Positions 27,398-38,039 of a DNA stretch of 64,000 nucleotides are shown here, one piece after another. Source of the DNA: PNON01 sp963757065 (lineage in GTDB: Bacteria; Chloroflexota; Anaerolineae; Anaerolineales; Anaerolineaceae); the NCBI GenBank assembly GCA_963757065.1, contig CAVWQC010000002.1, positions 372,001 through 436,000 of the forward strand, written 5' to 3'. Position numbers and translations under genes: made by a program. The notes below the pieces were generated by a model. It was not told where the DNA came from. It did no database searches and saw only the letters and a program-made list of their open reading frames with translations. Position 1 is the first letter of the stretch. Each line of letters opens with the position of its first letter.

Positions 27398-27427
27398 TTG
27401 ACAATAATTTTTGTTAATAACTTAGAT
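27398..27427 (+). promoter_or_regulatory. Probable sigma-70 promoter for the Asp23-FakA-DegV genes
   Basis: TTGACA (27398-27403) is a perfect -35. After an 18-nt spacer lies TTAGAT, a weak -10 (27422-27427). The Asp23 start follows at 27445, leaving a short leader that holds AAAGGA. Confidence 0.45.
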
Positions 27428-27444
27428 GTAAAGGATCGGATAAT

Positions 27445-27801
27445 ATGACGGATGAAAAAAATCCAATCGGTAAAGTTCTGGTGTCGCATCGGGCTATCGC
27501 AACTGTCGCCTGCCAGTCTGCTCTATCTTCCTATGGAGTTGTGGGATTAGCTCCCAAGAACTTTGTGGATGGGTGGGCGAATGTTATACTCAAGGACCCT
27601 GCCCATGGAGTGGAAGTTAAATATGATGGGGCTGGAGTTGATATTGATGTTTTTGTGGTTCTTGAATATGGAATCCGAATTAAATCGGTTGCCACGACCA
27701 TTTCTCATCAAGTTCAATACCAGGTTGAAAAGACCTTTGGTCTGACAGTAAACCGTGTCAACGTCCATGTACGCGGTTTGCGTATTAGCGATACGGATTA
27801 A
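27445..27801 (+). CDS. Asp23/Gls24 family protein (DUF322)
   Basis: 118-aa small protein of the Asp23/Gls24 (YloU) family, linked in Gram-positive bacteria to envelope stress. Family features: ISHRAIATVA-like N terminus (VSHRAIATVACQSALS), the central VDIDVFVVLEYG and the C-terminal VNVHVRGL. No membrane helix. It precedes fakA by 18 nt, the same order as yloU-yloV in Bacillus, so the pairing is conserved. Exact role unknown. Confidence 0.9.
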   Translation: MTDEKNPIGKVLVSHRAIATVACQSALSSYGVVGLAPKNFVDGWANVILKDPAHGVEVKYDGAGVDIDVFVVLEYGIRIKSVATTISHQVQYQVEKTFGLTVNRVNVHVRGLRISDTD

Positions 27802-27819
27802 GAGAAAATTTAGGATATT

Positions 27820-29484
27820 ATGGGTATTCACGATTCTTTAGATTCCAAACAAACCGCATTGCTGGATGGGCAAAACTTTAAATACTTTATTACTTCAGCC
27901 CTGGCATGGTTAAAGACCAATCAAGAGCATATCAACTCATTAAATGTGTACCCCATCCCGGATGGGGACACAGGCACCAATATGGTGCTTACCATGCAAT
28001 CCGCTTTGAACGAGATCAACGGTTCAGAAGAGCGGAATATTGGTAAGATGGCGCATACGCTGGCACAGGGAGCCTTAATGGGAGCCCGTGGAAATTCGGG
28101 TGTCATCCTTTCCCAGCTCTGGCGTGGATTTGCGCGTGCCCTGGACAATTTTGATACAGCCGATGCTGCAAAAATAGTAACTGCTCTGGAAGAAGCCCGC
28201 AATACAGCTTATAAAGGTGTGGTTCGTCCGGTCGAAGGTACCATTTTGACCGTGGCAACAGATATCGCCAAACGTGCGCGGGAAGTCCTGCAATATTCCA
28301 ATGATTCGCGTGTACTTCTGGATGAGATAGTGAAAGCTGCAGATGAATCAGTCATCCGCACACCAGAACTGTTGGATAAACTGAAGGAAGCAGGAGTTGT
28401 AGATTCAGGTGGGAAAGGATTGTTCATCCTGCTGGAAGGAATTCAACGCCAGCTTGATAATCTTTCACTTGAAACCCCGGTAGCCAGTGTAACACCTCTC
28501 TCTGCCATGAATCTTGACAGCATCATGGAATCAGTTGAAGAGGGTCAGGATTATGAAGTGGTTGTAGATTTCTCTCCTACAGATGCACTCGACCTGGATA
28601 GTTTTTATGCGGAATTAGGCAAAATTGGAACCTCGATCCAGGTAGGTGAAGGGGAAGGTTTCTACCGGATGCATATCCATGTTCCGACAGAAAAACGCTT
28701 TGAACCGATTGACTACACCATGTCACTGGGAACGGTACATAAGGTGGCTATTGAAAACTTGATCGCCCAGATGGAAGAACAGGGAAAACAGGCTGCCAAA
28801 CCATTGAACCTTGCAAAAATAGAACCCGGTCAAATTGCTGTAATAGCCATCAGCCCGGGTCCAGGGTTATCTAAAATATTCGCCAGCCTGGGCGTCGCTG
28901 CCATCGTTGAAGGCGGTCAGACGATGAATCCCAGCACAGAAGAGATACTAAAAGCCTTCGAAGACCTGCCAACGGATAAAGTGATCATCCTGCCGAATAA
29001 TAAGAACATCATCCTGGCTTCGCAGCAGGCAGCGGCAAATTCAGTAAAAAAGGTGGCTGTGATCCTCAGCAAGAATATTCCCCAGGGCTTATCTGCATTG
29101 CTGCACCTCATCCCGGATGGAGATTTTGATGAAATTGTGGCGGATATGAACGAAGCCCTGACCAGTATTGAGACGGGTGAGATCACCACTGCCACACGTA
29201 ATGTGACCAATGATGGGGTCGAAGTTAGAAAAGATGAGATCATTGCGCTTCACAACGGGAAAATAATCTGTTCCTGTCCTACACTGGAAGATAGTGTATT
29301 CAAATTCCTGGAATCAGCAAAAACTGAAGAGCATGAACAGATCACGCTTTTTTATGGCGCCGATATCACCGTTTCGATGGTCGAAAAACTGGTTGCAAAG
29401 ATCCAGGAACGCTACCCCGATCAGGGAATTGAATTCCACGACGGCGGCCAGCAGCATTACTTCTATATCATGTCTGTTGAATAA
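27820..29484 (+). CDS. fakA: DAK2-domain fatty-acid kinase subunit (FakA/YloV-like)
   Basis: 554 aa. The N-terminal DhaL-type kinase domain has NVYPIPDGDTGTNM (Mg-ATP aspartates) and GARGNSGVILSQLWRG. A DegV-binding/regulatory C-terminal part follows. Family knowledge: FakA phosphorylates exogenous fatty acids presented by a FakB (DegV) protein for use in phospholipid synthesis. A DegV protein is encoded directly downstream, supporting this role. Length is normal. Start ATG 27820. Confidence 0.9.
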   Translation: MGIHDSLDSKQTALLDGQNFKYFITSALAWLKTNQEHINSLNVYPIPDGDTGTNMVLTMQSALNEINGSEERNIGKMAHTLAQGALMGARGNSGVILSQLWRGFARALDNFDTADAAKIVTALEEARNTAYKGVVRPVEGTILTVATDIAKRAREVLQYSNDSRVLLDEIVKAADESVIRTPELLDKLKEAGVVDSGGKGLFILLEGIQRQLDNLSLETPVASVTPLSAMNLDSIMESVEEGQDYEVVVDFSPTDALDLDSFYAELGKIGTSIQVGEGEGFYRMHIHVPTEKRFEPIDYTMSLGTVHKVAIENLIAQMEEQGKQAAKPLNLAKIEPGQIAVIAISPGPGLSKIFASLGVAAIVEGGQTMNPSTEEILKAFEDLPTDKVIILPNNKNIILASQQAAANSVKKVAVILSKNIPQGLSALLHLIPDGDFDEIVADMNEALTSIETGEITTATRNVTNDGVEVRKDEIIALHNGKIICSCPTLEDSVFKFLESAKTEEHEQITLFYGADITVSMVEKLVAKIQERYPDQGIEFHDGGQQHYFYIMSVE

Positions 29485-29485
29485 T

Positions 29486-30337
29486 ATGACTTCAACCTGC
29501 ATCATCACCGATAGTTCTGTCCAATTCTCAAAACATACTTTTCCCGGCAGGAACCTGGTTTTCCAGGTTCCGTTTCGTGTAAAGGTCGGGAATGATTTTG
29601 TGGAAAATGATCCCCTCTTTAAAGTATCCAGCCTCCCTTCCAAGCTCGACGATAATAATAGGGCTGAGTTAATTGCACCTACTATTCAGGATTGCCTGGA
29701 TGCGATCGAATTCCATAGCAAGACATACAAAGAGATCATCGCCATTTTTATGTCTTCTCAACTTACAGAGGCATACCACAATATGGAACAGGCCTCAAAG
29801 ATCAAACCTGGAAAAATATCCCTTTCTGTGATCGATTCACAAACAACATCGGTGGGTCTGGGAGCGTTAGTGCAACTGGCTGCTGATAATGTTGTCAAAG
29901 GAACCAAATTCATAGAAATTGAACGAAAAATCCGGGGAAAAATTCCAAAGATCTACTCGCAGTTTTGTATATCCAATCTATCATATTTAGAGCGTTCCAG
30001 CTTTCTTTCCAAACCTCAGGCCATGCTGGGCGAAATGCTCAACATTTTACCTGTTTTTGCCTTTGAAGAAGGGAAAATGGTCTCCGTTGAGAAGGTAAAG
30101 AACTTCCGGTTGTTACTGGAGAACTACCAGGAGTTTGTTGACGAGTTCAATGACCTGGACCAAGTCGCCCTCGTGCAAAGCCAGCCTCCACTCATACATG
30201 AAACCCACAGTTTAAGGGAACATGTGAGTTCATCTTTTCCGGGTACACCATTTATTGAGCTCACCATTAATCTCGCCCTGGCGGCGCTCTTTGGGCCAGC
30301 AGCGGTTGGTATCTTTGCCATTGAAGGCCACTCCTGA
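29486..30337 (+). CDS. DegV-family fatty-acid-binding protein (FakB-like)
   Basis: 283 aa. The typical N terminus CIITDSSVQF and the fatty-acid/phosphate-binding pattern DSQTTSVGLGALVQLA, and the final segment (FIELTINLALAALFGPAAV) are recognised. Start ATG 29486 lies 1 nt after the fakA stop; a longer frame that runs upstream overlaps fakA and has no family similarity. With FakA it should form a kinase pair that activates host or environmental fatty acids. Which chain type it binds is not predictable. Confidence 0.88.
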   Translation: MTSTCIITDSSVQFSKHTFPGRNLVFQVPFRVKVGNDFVENDPLFKVSSLPSKLDDNNRAELIAPTIQDCLDAIEFHSKTYKEIIAIFMSSQLTEAYHNMEQASKIKPGKISLSVIDSQTTSVGLGALVQLAADNVVKGTKFIEIERKIRGKIPKIYSQFCISNLSYLERSSFLSKPQAMLGEMLNILPVFAFEEGKMVSVEKVKNFRLLLENYQEFVDEFNDLDQVALVQSQPPLIHETHSLREHVSSSFPGTPFIELTINLALAALFGPAAVGIFAIEGHS

Positions 30338-30427
30338 GATTTTTCCGAAATTTTATTTAAGACAAAATTTTAATATCCATACACCGTATTCCCGGTAAAA
30401 ATTCGGGATTGGGGTTAAAATAATCCT

Positions 30428-32914
30428 ATGCAACCATCCATCGAGAAATTATTAAAATTCTTCAAATTAGAAGCCGATCGGGGATATGATAACCGGGCAA
30501 TCGTCGGCGGACTGGAAAAGATCCTCCCCAACTGGGAAGCTGAAGCCAGGGCGAATAATATTCCGGAAGAAGCCATTCAATTGGTCAGGAGCAGGATCGG
30601 CGAATATTCCGCCGCTCCCGAAAAGCGTGAAATCTCCCTCAAAGAAGTATGGGCTTTTATCGGCAGCAGCACTGGAATGTCTGAGCAGGAAATCAATTCG
30701 TTGACATTTACCCCTCGCCGAAAAGAAGCATCTCCATCTTCTCCCGAAAAATCTTCTGGCAGGCCAAACCAATATTCCAATAATAAAAACCGACCGGTAC
30801 AAGCATCCGGTCATACCTCCCAGCAGCCACAGGTTCGATTGGGTCTATCTGCCCCACTGACAGTCATTCAGGGCATCGGTCCCAAGTACGCTGAAACCCT
30901 TGCCCGCCTTGGCTTGAATTCTCTGGAAGACCTGCTGTTCTATTTTCCACGCAGATATGATGATTACAGCCAACTAAAGCCGATCAGCCGGATATTTTAC
31001 CGTGATGATGTAACGGTCATCGGTTCAATAAAGAGCGTTGCAGCCCGGCCAATCCGCGGCGGACGATTTACCCTGACCGAAGCTGTTATTACGGATGGCA
31101 GCGGCGACCTGCGGTTAACCTGGTTCAACCAACCATGGATCGCGAACCGTTTTCATGAGGGAATGCAAATTGTGGTCTCGGGTAAAGTGGACCAATACCT
31201 TGGCCGTTTGATCATGAATAACCCTGAATGGGAACCCCTCGACCAGGAACAGCTGAATACGAATCGTATCGTTCCCGTCTATCCATTAACTGCCTCGGTT
31301 ACCCAGCGCTGGTTGCGCCGGATCATGTACCAGACAGTTTCTTACTGGTCTGGAAAAGTGGAAGATTTTGTTCCACAGTCGATCAAGCAAGCGAATAACC
31401 TGCCTGACCTTTCTTCAGCATTGCAGGAAGTCCATTTCCCGGCCAACCAGGAAAAGCTGCACGCCTCCCGCCAAAGGCTGGCGTTTGACGAAATCTTTTT
31501 AATGCAATTGGGTGTTCTACGGCAAAAACAAGCCTGGCAGAATATGACCGGCACCCCATTCAAAAAGGATGATGAATGGGTCAACCAACAGATCACAAAA
31601 CTGCCTTATCAACTCACCAATGCCCAAAATAAAGTCCTGGCTGATCTAAGGTCTGACCTTGGGAGTGGATCCCCGATGAACCGCTTACTACAGGGTGATG
31701 TCGGGTCAGGGAAAACGATCGTTGCGGCGTTGATAGCGGCCATAGTTACTTCCGAAGGGTCGCAGGCTGCCTTCATGGCACCCACCGGGATTCTGGCAGA
31801 ACAGCATTATCGAACCCTTGGTAAACTCCTGGCAGATCCCATGGATGAAAGTGCCCTTTTGAAACCTGAACAAATATGCCTTCTGGTAGGTGACACAACC
31901 ACCAGTGAGCGAAAAGTTATCCTGGAGAGATTAGCTGATGGATCCATTAAACTTGTAGTTGGAACACATGCGTTGATCGAGGACCCTGTCATTTTTAAGG
32001 ATCTGCAATTCGTTGTTGTTGATGAACAGCATCGCTTCGGGGTGGACCAACGTGCCCAACTTCGCTCCAAAGGAACCAACCCGCACCTGTTGGTCATGAC
32101 TGCCACACCGATTCCGCGCTCTCTAGCGTTGACAATTTATGGCGATCTTGACCTTTCAGTCATGGATGAGTTCCCGGTTGGCAGACAAAATATTGATACA
32201 TTTGTGTTCTATCCCCGTGAACGGGAGAGTGTGTATGACCGCATTCGCACCCAGCTTGACCTGGGTTACCAGGTATTCATTATCTATCCTCTGGTGGAAC
32301 AGGGCGATAATGATGAAGCCAAAGCCGCAGTGGAAGAACATGATCGATTAAAGAAAGAAGTCTTTTCGAAATACAAACTCGGATTAATGCATGGGCGAAT
32401 GAAGCCGGATGAAAAAGACCAGGTCATGAAATCATTCCGGGACCATGACATAGACGTCCTGGTGTCGACTTCTGTTGTTGAAGTAGGTATAGATATTCCC
32501 AATGCGTCTATGATCCTCATTGAAGGAGCCAATAAATTTGGCTTATCCCAACTTCATCAATTCCGTGGACGTGTTGGTCGTGGATCAGCGAAATCATACT
32601 GCATCCTTATCCCGGAATCTGAAAGCGACAGTGACAATGAGCGCCTGCAGGCGATGGTGGAAACCAATGATGGGTTCCTACTGGCTGAAAAAGACCTGGA
32701 TCAACGTGGACCAGGTGATTTTCTTGGCTCCCGTCAATCAGGGTTTGCCGATCTGCGGATGGCATCTTTAACAGATATTCGCATGATCGAAATTGCACGT
32801 AAGGCGGCGCAGACTTTATTTGAAGAAGATCCAAATTTAGCCCAACCCGAGAATCAATACCTGGTAACAACATTAAATCATTTCTGGGGAGCCGGAAAAG
32901 GAGATATTAGCTGA
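30428..32914 (+). CDS. recG: ATP-dependent DNA helicase RecG
   Basis: 828-aa superfamily-2 helicase remodelling stalled forks and Holliday junctions. After a 140-residue N-terminal extension come the wedge domain (IQGIGPKYAETLARLG, OB-fold about 190-290) and the helicase core: Walker A GDVGSGKTIVAAL, DEQH box in VVDEQHRFG, TATPIPRS, and QFRGRVGRG. The extension makes it about 140 residues longer than the E. coli protein. It overlaps coaD by one base (TGATG), so they are coupled. The ribosome site upstream of the ATG is weak. Confidence 0.95.
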   Translation: MQPSIEKLLKFFKLEADRGYDNRAIVGGLEKILPNWEAEARANNIPEEAIQLVRSRIGEYSAAPEKREISLKEVWAFIGSSTGMSEQEINSLTFTPRRKEASPSSPEKSSGRPNQYSNNKNRPVQASGHTSQQPQVRLGLSAPLTVIQGIGPKYAETLARLGLNSLEDLLFYFPRRYDDYSQLKPISRIFYRDDVTVIGSIKSVAARPIRGGRFTLTEAVITDGSGDLRLTWFNQPWIANRFHEGMQIVVSGKVDQYLGRLIMNNPEWEPLDQEQLNTNRIVPVYPLTASVTQRWLRRIMYQTVSYWSGKVEDFVPQSIKQANNLPDLSSALQEVHFPANQEKLHASRQRLAFDEIFLMQLGVLRQKQAWQNMTGTPFKKDDEWVNQQITKLPYQLTNAQNKVLADLRSDLGSGSPMNRLLQGDVGSGKTIVAALIAAIVTSEGSQAAFMAPTGILAEQHYRTLGKLLADPMDESALLKPEQICLLVGDTTTSERKVILERLADGSIKLVVGTHALIEDPVIFKDLQFVVVDEQHRFGVDQRAQLRSKGTNPHLLVMTATPIPRSLALTIYGDLDLSVMDEFPVGRQNIDTFVFYPRERESVYDRIRTQLDLGYQVFIIYPLVEQGDNDEAKAAVEEHDRLKKEVFSKYKLGLMHGRMKPDEKDQVMKSFRDHDIDVLVSTSVVEVGIDIPNASMILIEGANKFGLSQLHQFRGRVGRGSAKSYCILIPESESDSDNERLQAMVETNDGFLLAEKDLDQRGPGDFLGSRQSGFADLRMASLTDIRMIEIARKAAQTLFEEDPNLAQPENQYLVTTLNHFWGAGKGDIS

Positions 32915-33438
32915 TGGTAAGAGCAGTTTTTCCTGGAACTTTTGATCCAATACATTTTGGTCATATAGATATTGCCCGCCGGGCATCCAAGTTATTCGAT
33001 GAGGTTGTGGTTGCCGTGTACGATCTACCATTAAAAAACCTGCTTTTCTCACCAGAAGAACGGTTAAATTATGTTCGGCAAAGTTTTGCTGATGATAAGA
33101 AAATCCGGGTTACCGGATACAGCGGATTAACTGTGGATTTTTGTCATAAGATCGATGCTCAGGTCATTGTCCGCGGTTTGCGTGTATTTTCCGATTTTGA
33201 GCATGAATTCAGGATGGCACTGGCAAATCACCGCCTGGCACCAACCGTTGAGGTCATGGCACTGATCACTTCAGAGCAGCACACTTTTCTATCCTCGACT
33301 ACTGTGCGGGAAATTGCTTCGTTAGGTGGTGATGTTTCAAGCATGGTTCCGGACTATGTCATGCAGGCATTAAAAGCCAAATTTCAAGAACTTGGAAGTA
33401 ATCAGACTGTCGTTCCCATGACCTCTCTGCGTGATTAA
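32914..33438 (+). CDS. coaD: Phosphopantetheine adenylyltransferase
   Basis: 174-aa nucleotidyltransferase making dephospho-CoA from 4'-phosphopantetheine and ATP. Signature PGTFDPIHFGHIDIARR with the HxGH-type motif, KNLLFSPEERL, RGLRVFSDFEHE and LSSTTVREI. Length is slightly above the usual 160 because of a short C-terminal tail. Translationally coupled to recG. Confidence 0.95.
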   Translation: MVRAVFPGTFDPIHFGHIDIARRASKLFDEVVVAVYDLPLKNLLFSPEERLNYVRQSFADDKKIRVTGYSGLTVDFCHKIDAQVIVRGLRVFSDFEHEFRMALANHRLAPTVEVMALITSEQHTFLSSTTVREIASLGGDVSSMVPDYVMQALKAKFQELGSNQTVVPMTSLRD

Positions 33439-33503
33439 TAAAGGCTCATTCAGATTATTGTGGTCTGATAATTGCAACTTACATTTTGAACCGGGAGAAA
33501 CAT

Positions 33504-33971
33504 ATGGACATTCAACATTTAATAGATCGATTGGAAGAACTCTTTAATGAGAGCAGGGGCATTCCTCTAACTCACAGTGTAGCCATTGACGAAGACCGAT
33601 TCTTGGACATTATTGACCAGATGCGGGTCTCGATCCCGGAAGAAGTGAAGAAAGCGCAACAGGTTCTCACCCAAAAAGACCGGATCCTTGCACAGGCACA
33701 GGAAGAAGCCAACCGGACAATAGCACTGGCTCGTGACAAAAGCGACCAGTTGACTGCAAAGGATGCCATCTCCGAAGCTGCCAGGCACCAGGGAGAGCAG
33801 ATCATCGCCCAGGCACGGCAGGAAGCTGATGCTGCCAGACATGAATCAGATGAATATGTTGTTGAGACTCTTACACGATTAGAGGTGGAGATCGACCGGA
33901 CGCTGTCTCAAGTGAGAAACGGGATCAAAGCATTACAGGCAGAACACAAACAGCGTATGAAAGCAGAATAA
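33504..33971 (+). CDS. DivIVA-like coiled-coil protein
   Basis: 155 aa, almost entirely alpha-helical. The central part (VKKAQQVLTQKDRILAQAQEE onward to about 125) has strong coiled-coil character with Ala/Glu/Arg-rich heptads, resembling F-ATPase b-like or DivIVA-like scaffolds. Start ATG 33504 follows GGGAGAAAC; an in-frame TTG at 33486 is less good. It follows coaD by 65 nt and ends at a strong terminator. A role at the pole or in cell division is suggested by resemblance only. Confidence 0.7.
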   Translation: MDIQHLIDRLEELFNESRGIPLTHSVAIDEDRFLDIIDQMRVSIPEEVKKAQQVLTQKDRILAQAQEEANRTIALARDKSDQLTAKDAISEAARHQGEQIIAQARQEADAARHESDEYVVETLTRLEVEIDRTLSQVRNGIKALQAEHKQRMKAE

Positions 33972-33994
33972 CTCCCCCGAAGGGGAGTTTTTTT
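33971..33994 (+). terminator. Rho-independent terminator after the coiled-coil gene
   Basis: Perfect 7-bp stem (33971-33977 with 33982-33988), loop CGAA, then a seven-T run (33988-33994). It ends the recG-coaD unit. The stop of lon on the other strand is at 33993. Confidence 0.9.
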
Positions 33995-36493
33995 ACTTTT
34001 CTATTATCGTTTTTACTTCAACCGGTTTTGCCGGTTTTCGTTTTGCCCGAGTCTTCTTTTCAATTGGCTTAGGCGGGTAAAGAGCCACTTTTAATACTTC
34101 ATCCATGTGGGAAACCGGAATTATTTTCAGGTCAGTTTTTACTTTGCGTGGAATATCCACCAGGTCTTTCAGATTTCTCTCTGGCAATATGACTGTTTTC
34201 AAGTTGGCACGGTGAGCGGCTAATATCTTCTCGCGTACTCCACCGATTGGAAGCACCCGCCCGCGCAATGTAATTTCACCGGTCATACCCACTTCTTTAT
34301 AGACTTCCCTTTTCGTGAAAGCCGATATCATGGCTGTTGCCAGAGTAATCCCGGCAGAAGGACCATCTTTTGGAATGGCACCTTCGGGAATGTGGATATG
34401 GATATCTGAACGTTCAAAAACCTTCGGATTAATGTTCAGCTGTTTCGCCTTTGACTTCAGGTATGAAAGTGCTGCCTGACCGGATTCCTGCATCACATCA
34501 CCGATCTGTCCGGTAATTTGCAGGCTGCCCTTTCCGTCGAAGATCAATACTTCAACCGGCATGATCTCTCCACCAGATTCTGTCCACGCCATGGCGGTGG
34601 CCACACCAATCTCATCTTTTTTCTCTGCTTCAGTCGCAAAGAATTGCGGTGGACCGAGGAATTTTTCCACCATTGAAGGAACAATTCTACGCGGATACTG
34701 CTTGCCTTCAGATTTCAGACGGGCTGTTTTACGAAAAACCCTGCCGATCTCTCTTTCAAGATTACGGACACCTGCTTCATAGGTATATTCGCGGATGATC
34801 TTGCTAAGGGCTGAATCCAACAGGGCAACTTCCCCTGTTTCCAACCCGCTTTCTTCCAATTGGCGCTGCAATAAGAATCTATGGGAAATCTCGAGTTTAT
34901 CCTCTTCGATGTAACCAGGAAACTCGATCAATTCCATTCGGTCCAGTAATGCCGCTGGAATACTCATGATTGAGTTTGCTGTCGTTACAAACATCACCTT
35001 GGAGAGGTCATAGGGCAGTTCAAGGTAATGATCTGAAAAAGAATAATTTTGTTCAGGATCCAGGACTTCAAGCAGATGCAGAAGCAGGGTCTCCCCGGAA
35101 ATCTGCTCCCAGCTTGTCAATTTCATCCAGCATAAAGAGCGGGTTGATGGATGCCAGCGCGGCGCATGGTCTGTAAGATCCGCCCCGGCATGGCACCGAT
35201 ATATGTCCGCCTGTGACCGCGAATTTCAGCCTCGTCCCTTACTCCGCCGAGTGATAACCGGACAAACTTCCGTCCCAACGCCTCAGCAATGGATTTCCCC
35301 AGTGAGGTTTTGCCAGTACCCGGAGGGCCGACAAAGCACAAAATGGGCTGCTTCATTTTTTTCGGATGCAGACTTCGAACGGCTATATATTCCAAAATAC
35401 GGTCTTTGGCTTTTGCCAATCCATAATGATACTGCTCCAATACCTTTGCAGCATGTTTTACATTCAGGTTATCTTCAGTCTGCTGCACCCAGGGAAGATC
35501 CAGGATCCAATCCAGGTATGTGCGGATGATGCCAACTTCAGGTGCCAGAGGTGGCATCTGCATCAATCGTTCGATCTCTTTGTTAGCCTGGGATTGTAAT
35601 TCCTTTGAAAGCCCGCTGGATTCCACCTTCAACCGCAGTTCTGCGATTTCCCGGGTCCAGACATCACCTTCACCCAATTCATTCTGGATGGCTTTCATCT
35701 GCTCACGAAGATAGAATTCGCGCTGGCTGCGATCCACTTCACTCTGGACTTTGTTCTGGATCTCATCTTCCAACAGCAATACATCCAATTCCTGAGCCAG
35801 AAGCCGGTTGATCTTTTTTAACCGATCTTGAGGATTGGTATTCAGGAGCAGGTCTCTGCGTGCTTTCAGGTCAATGGACAGGGTTGTAGCGATCATATCT
35901 GCCAGCCAACCTGGTTCGTTGATGTTAATGGCAAACAGATGGGCTTCATCCGGTAGAGTTCGATCTAGTTGGACACACCTTTCAAAAAGGTCACGCGTTG
36001 TCCGCATCAGTGCATCCATTTTCTTATCCACTTCAACAGATTCTTCGATGATCTTTGCGCGGACAATAATGAAAGGTTCTTCCTGAATATACTCCAAGAC
36101 CTTGATCCGGCGGCGTCCCTGGACGAGGGCAGAACTATTGCCATCCGGCATGGTTAATAAGCGGCCAACAGCTAATTCCACACCAATTGAAAGAAAATCC
36201 TTCGCTGTGGGCAGTTCCACATCCGGATCATTTTGAACCAATCCAATCATTGTTTGGACATTCGAATGGGCTGATTGGATCGCATGCAGCGTTCCACCCT
36301 GTACTACAAAGATCGGAGAGACCATATGCGGAAATACAACCAGGTCTCTTAACGGCAAGACAGGTAGTAAGATCGTACCCTGATCATCCGGTTCAGCATT
36401 TTGGATCCTATATAATTCTTCTGTTCTTTGATGAATAGCTGAACTGTAATCTATCTCATCATCATTTGGGTTTTGCCAATCATCACTTCGCAT
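33993..36493 (-). CDS. lon: ATP-dependent protease Lon (two frameshifts)
   Basis: Cytosolic AAA+ serine protease for quality control, 832 aa after correction. N-terminal LON domain with LPLRDLVVFPHM, Walker A VGPPGTGKTSLGKS, then Walker B and sensor regions, and the protease domain with the catalytic Ser in KDGPSAG and Lys in GGVREK. The gene is interrupted by two single-base insertions around 35124-35129 and 35063: between them the third frame reads SINPLFMLDEIDKLGADF, exactly the expected Walker B. As written it gives two pieces (36493-35123 and 35126-33993). One base separates it from folC upstream. Confidence 0.93.
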
Positions 36494-36494
36494 T

Positions 36495-37889
36495 TTACCT
36501 ATTCCTGTTCGTTTGCAGGTTTCCCTGTTGATTTATCCATAATTCTTTTACTGCGGCAGCAATAAAGATACTCCCGGCCACCAGGATTGCTCTTTCACCA
36601 TTGGCCAGCTTGACAGCTTCCGTGAAGGCATCCTCCAACGGTAATATTGCTTTCGCCTTTTTTCCCATCATGTGGACAAAATCCACAATTACTCCAGCCT
36701 CCAATGCCCGGGGATGGATCGATTGGGTGGCTATCACCTGATGCACTCTGGGCATAAGATCTACCAGCATACCGCGGACATCTTTATCTTCAGAAGCTCC
36801 AAAGATCAGGATGACATCATTTCCTGGAAGATAATCATCCAGCGTCAACCTTAATTTTATTGCAGAATCACGGTTGTGGGCTGAATCCAGAATGATCAAG
36901 GGTTTTTTACTGATCACCTCAAAACGACAAGACCAGGACACATTCTTGAACCCTAAAATGATTGCTTCATCGGTGATCTTCGGATCCTGTTCCTGCAATA
37001 TTTTTAGAGCAGAATAAGCAGTGGTTGCGTTTTCCAGCTGATGGGCACCCAGCAATGGAATTGTGAATTGCTTCGGTTTCCAGTTATTTTCAGGATCACC
37101 TTCAATATATTTGTCCATTTTCACCTGGTCTTCTATTGACCAGATAAACAGGGATTGAGAATCAAGGTCATGCTCTAAAGCTACATACAACTTATCTCTA
37201 CCAACCAATGTAACCGCAGATCCAGTTTCATTAGCTTTTTGAAGTAAAACTTGAAGTGCTTCGTTTGTCTGGGATGCTAATACCACGGGTTTTCCCGCTT
37301 TGATTATCCCGGCTTTTTCTGCAGCAATTTCTGCTATGGAATTTCCAAGTATTGCCTGGTGATCATAGGAAATGGTTGTGATCACCGATAAGATGGGATC
37401 AACGACGTTGGTTGCATCAAGCCTTCCTCCCAATCCCACTTCAATCACAGCGTAATCCACACTCTGATCTTTGAAATACTGAAAAGCCAACGCAGTCGAT
37501 ATTTCAAATGTCGTGATCTCTTTCACCTGATCGATCATCGGCATAAGCCTATCCACAAGTTTGACCATGTCTGCGTGGGGAATGGGCACCAGATTTACTT
37601 GAATTCTCTCATTGTAGTCAATCAGATGTGGAGATGTATACAAACCAACTTTATACCCTGATTCTTTCAATACGCTTGAACAAAGGGAAGCAACCGATCC
37701 CTTCCCTTTCGTTCCGGTTACATGAACAATTGGATATGCTTTTTGTGGATTTCCCATTAAATCCAATAACCTGGTCATGCGATCCAGGTTGAATTTTTCA
37801 GGGGAATAAACCAGTTGTTTCGTCAGGCTGTAATCTACAAAACTGAACAAATAATCCAGGGTATTTTGGTATTGTTCTTCTATTGTCAT
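36495..37889 (-). CDS. folC: Folylpolyglutamate/dihydrofolate synthase
   Basis: 464-aa Mur-ligase-type enzyme that adds glutamate to (dihydro)folates. P-loop VTGTKGKGSVAS, TSPHLIDYNERI, the YAVIEVGLGGRLDATNV segment and the DSAHNRDS motif in the C-terminal domain. Start: the frame has ATG codons at 37910 and 37889. The promoter at 37920-37948 would begin transcription almost at 37910, so I prefer 37889 (MTIEEQYQ). Co-transcribed with lon, one base downstream. Confidence 0.92.
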   Translation of the reverse strand: MTIEEQYQNTLDYLFSFVDYSLTKQLVYSPEKFNLDRMTRLLDLMGNPQKAYPIVHVTGTKGKGSVASLCSSVLKESGYKVGLYTSPHLIDYNERIQVNLVPIPHADMVKLVDRLMPMIDQVKEITTFEISTALAFQYFKDQSVDYAVIEVGLGGRLDATNVVDPILSVITTISYDHQAILGNSIAEIAAEKAGIIKAGKPVVLASQTNEALQVLLQKANETGSAVTLVGRDKLYVALEHDLDSQSLFIWSIEDQVKMDKYIEGDPENNWKPKQFTIPLLGAHQLENATTAYSALKILQEQDPKITDEAIILGFKNVSWSCRFEVISKKPLIILDSAHNRDSAIKLRLTLDDYLPGNDVILIFGASEDKDVRGMLVDLMPRVHQVIATQSIHPRALEAGVIVDFVHMMGKKAKAILPLEDAFTEAVKLANGERAILVAGSIFIAAAVKELWINQQGNLQTNRNR

Positions 37890-37919
37890 GGAATTTCTCT
37901 GAGATTTCATCTGTCAAGG

Positions 37920-37948
37920 ATTGTAACCGCCGTATATATTATTTGCAA
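37920..37948 (-). promoter_or_regulatory. Sigma-70-like promoter for folC-lon
   Basis: On the minus strand: -35 TTGCAA, exact 17-nt spacer, -10 TACAAT. The start of transcription should fall about 3-5 nt before the ATG at 37910 and 25 nt before that at 37889. Confidence 0.6.
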
Positions 37949-38039
37949 GCATAATTATTATTATTTGATCTATACTATCAAGTGAATTAATCCACCTTAA
38001 GGCTACCTAAGTTATAATCAAAGCATATCTCAGGACAAT

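Noticed and set aside
35060..35135. Programmed frameshifting in lon
   Set aside because: Two separate single-base insertions with no slippery heptamer or downstream structure; errors like those elsewhere in the window explain it better.
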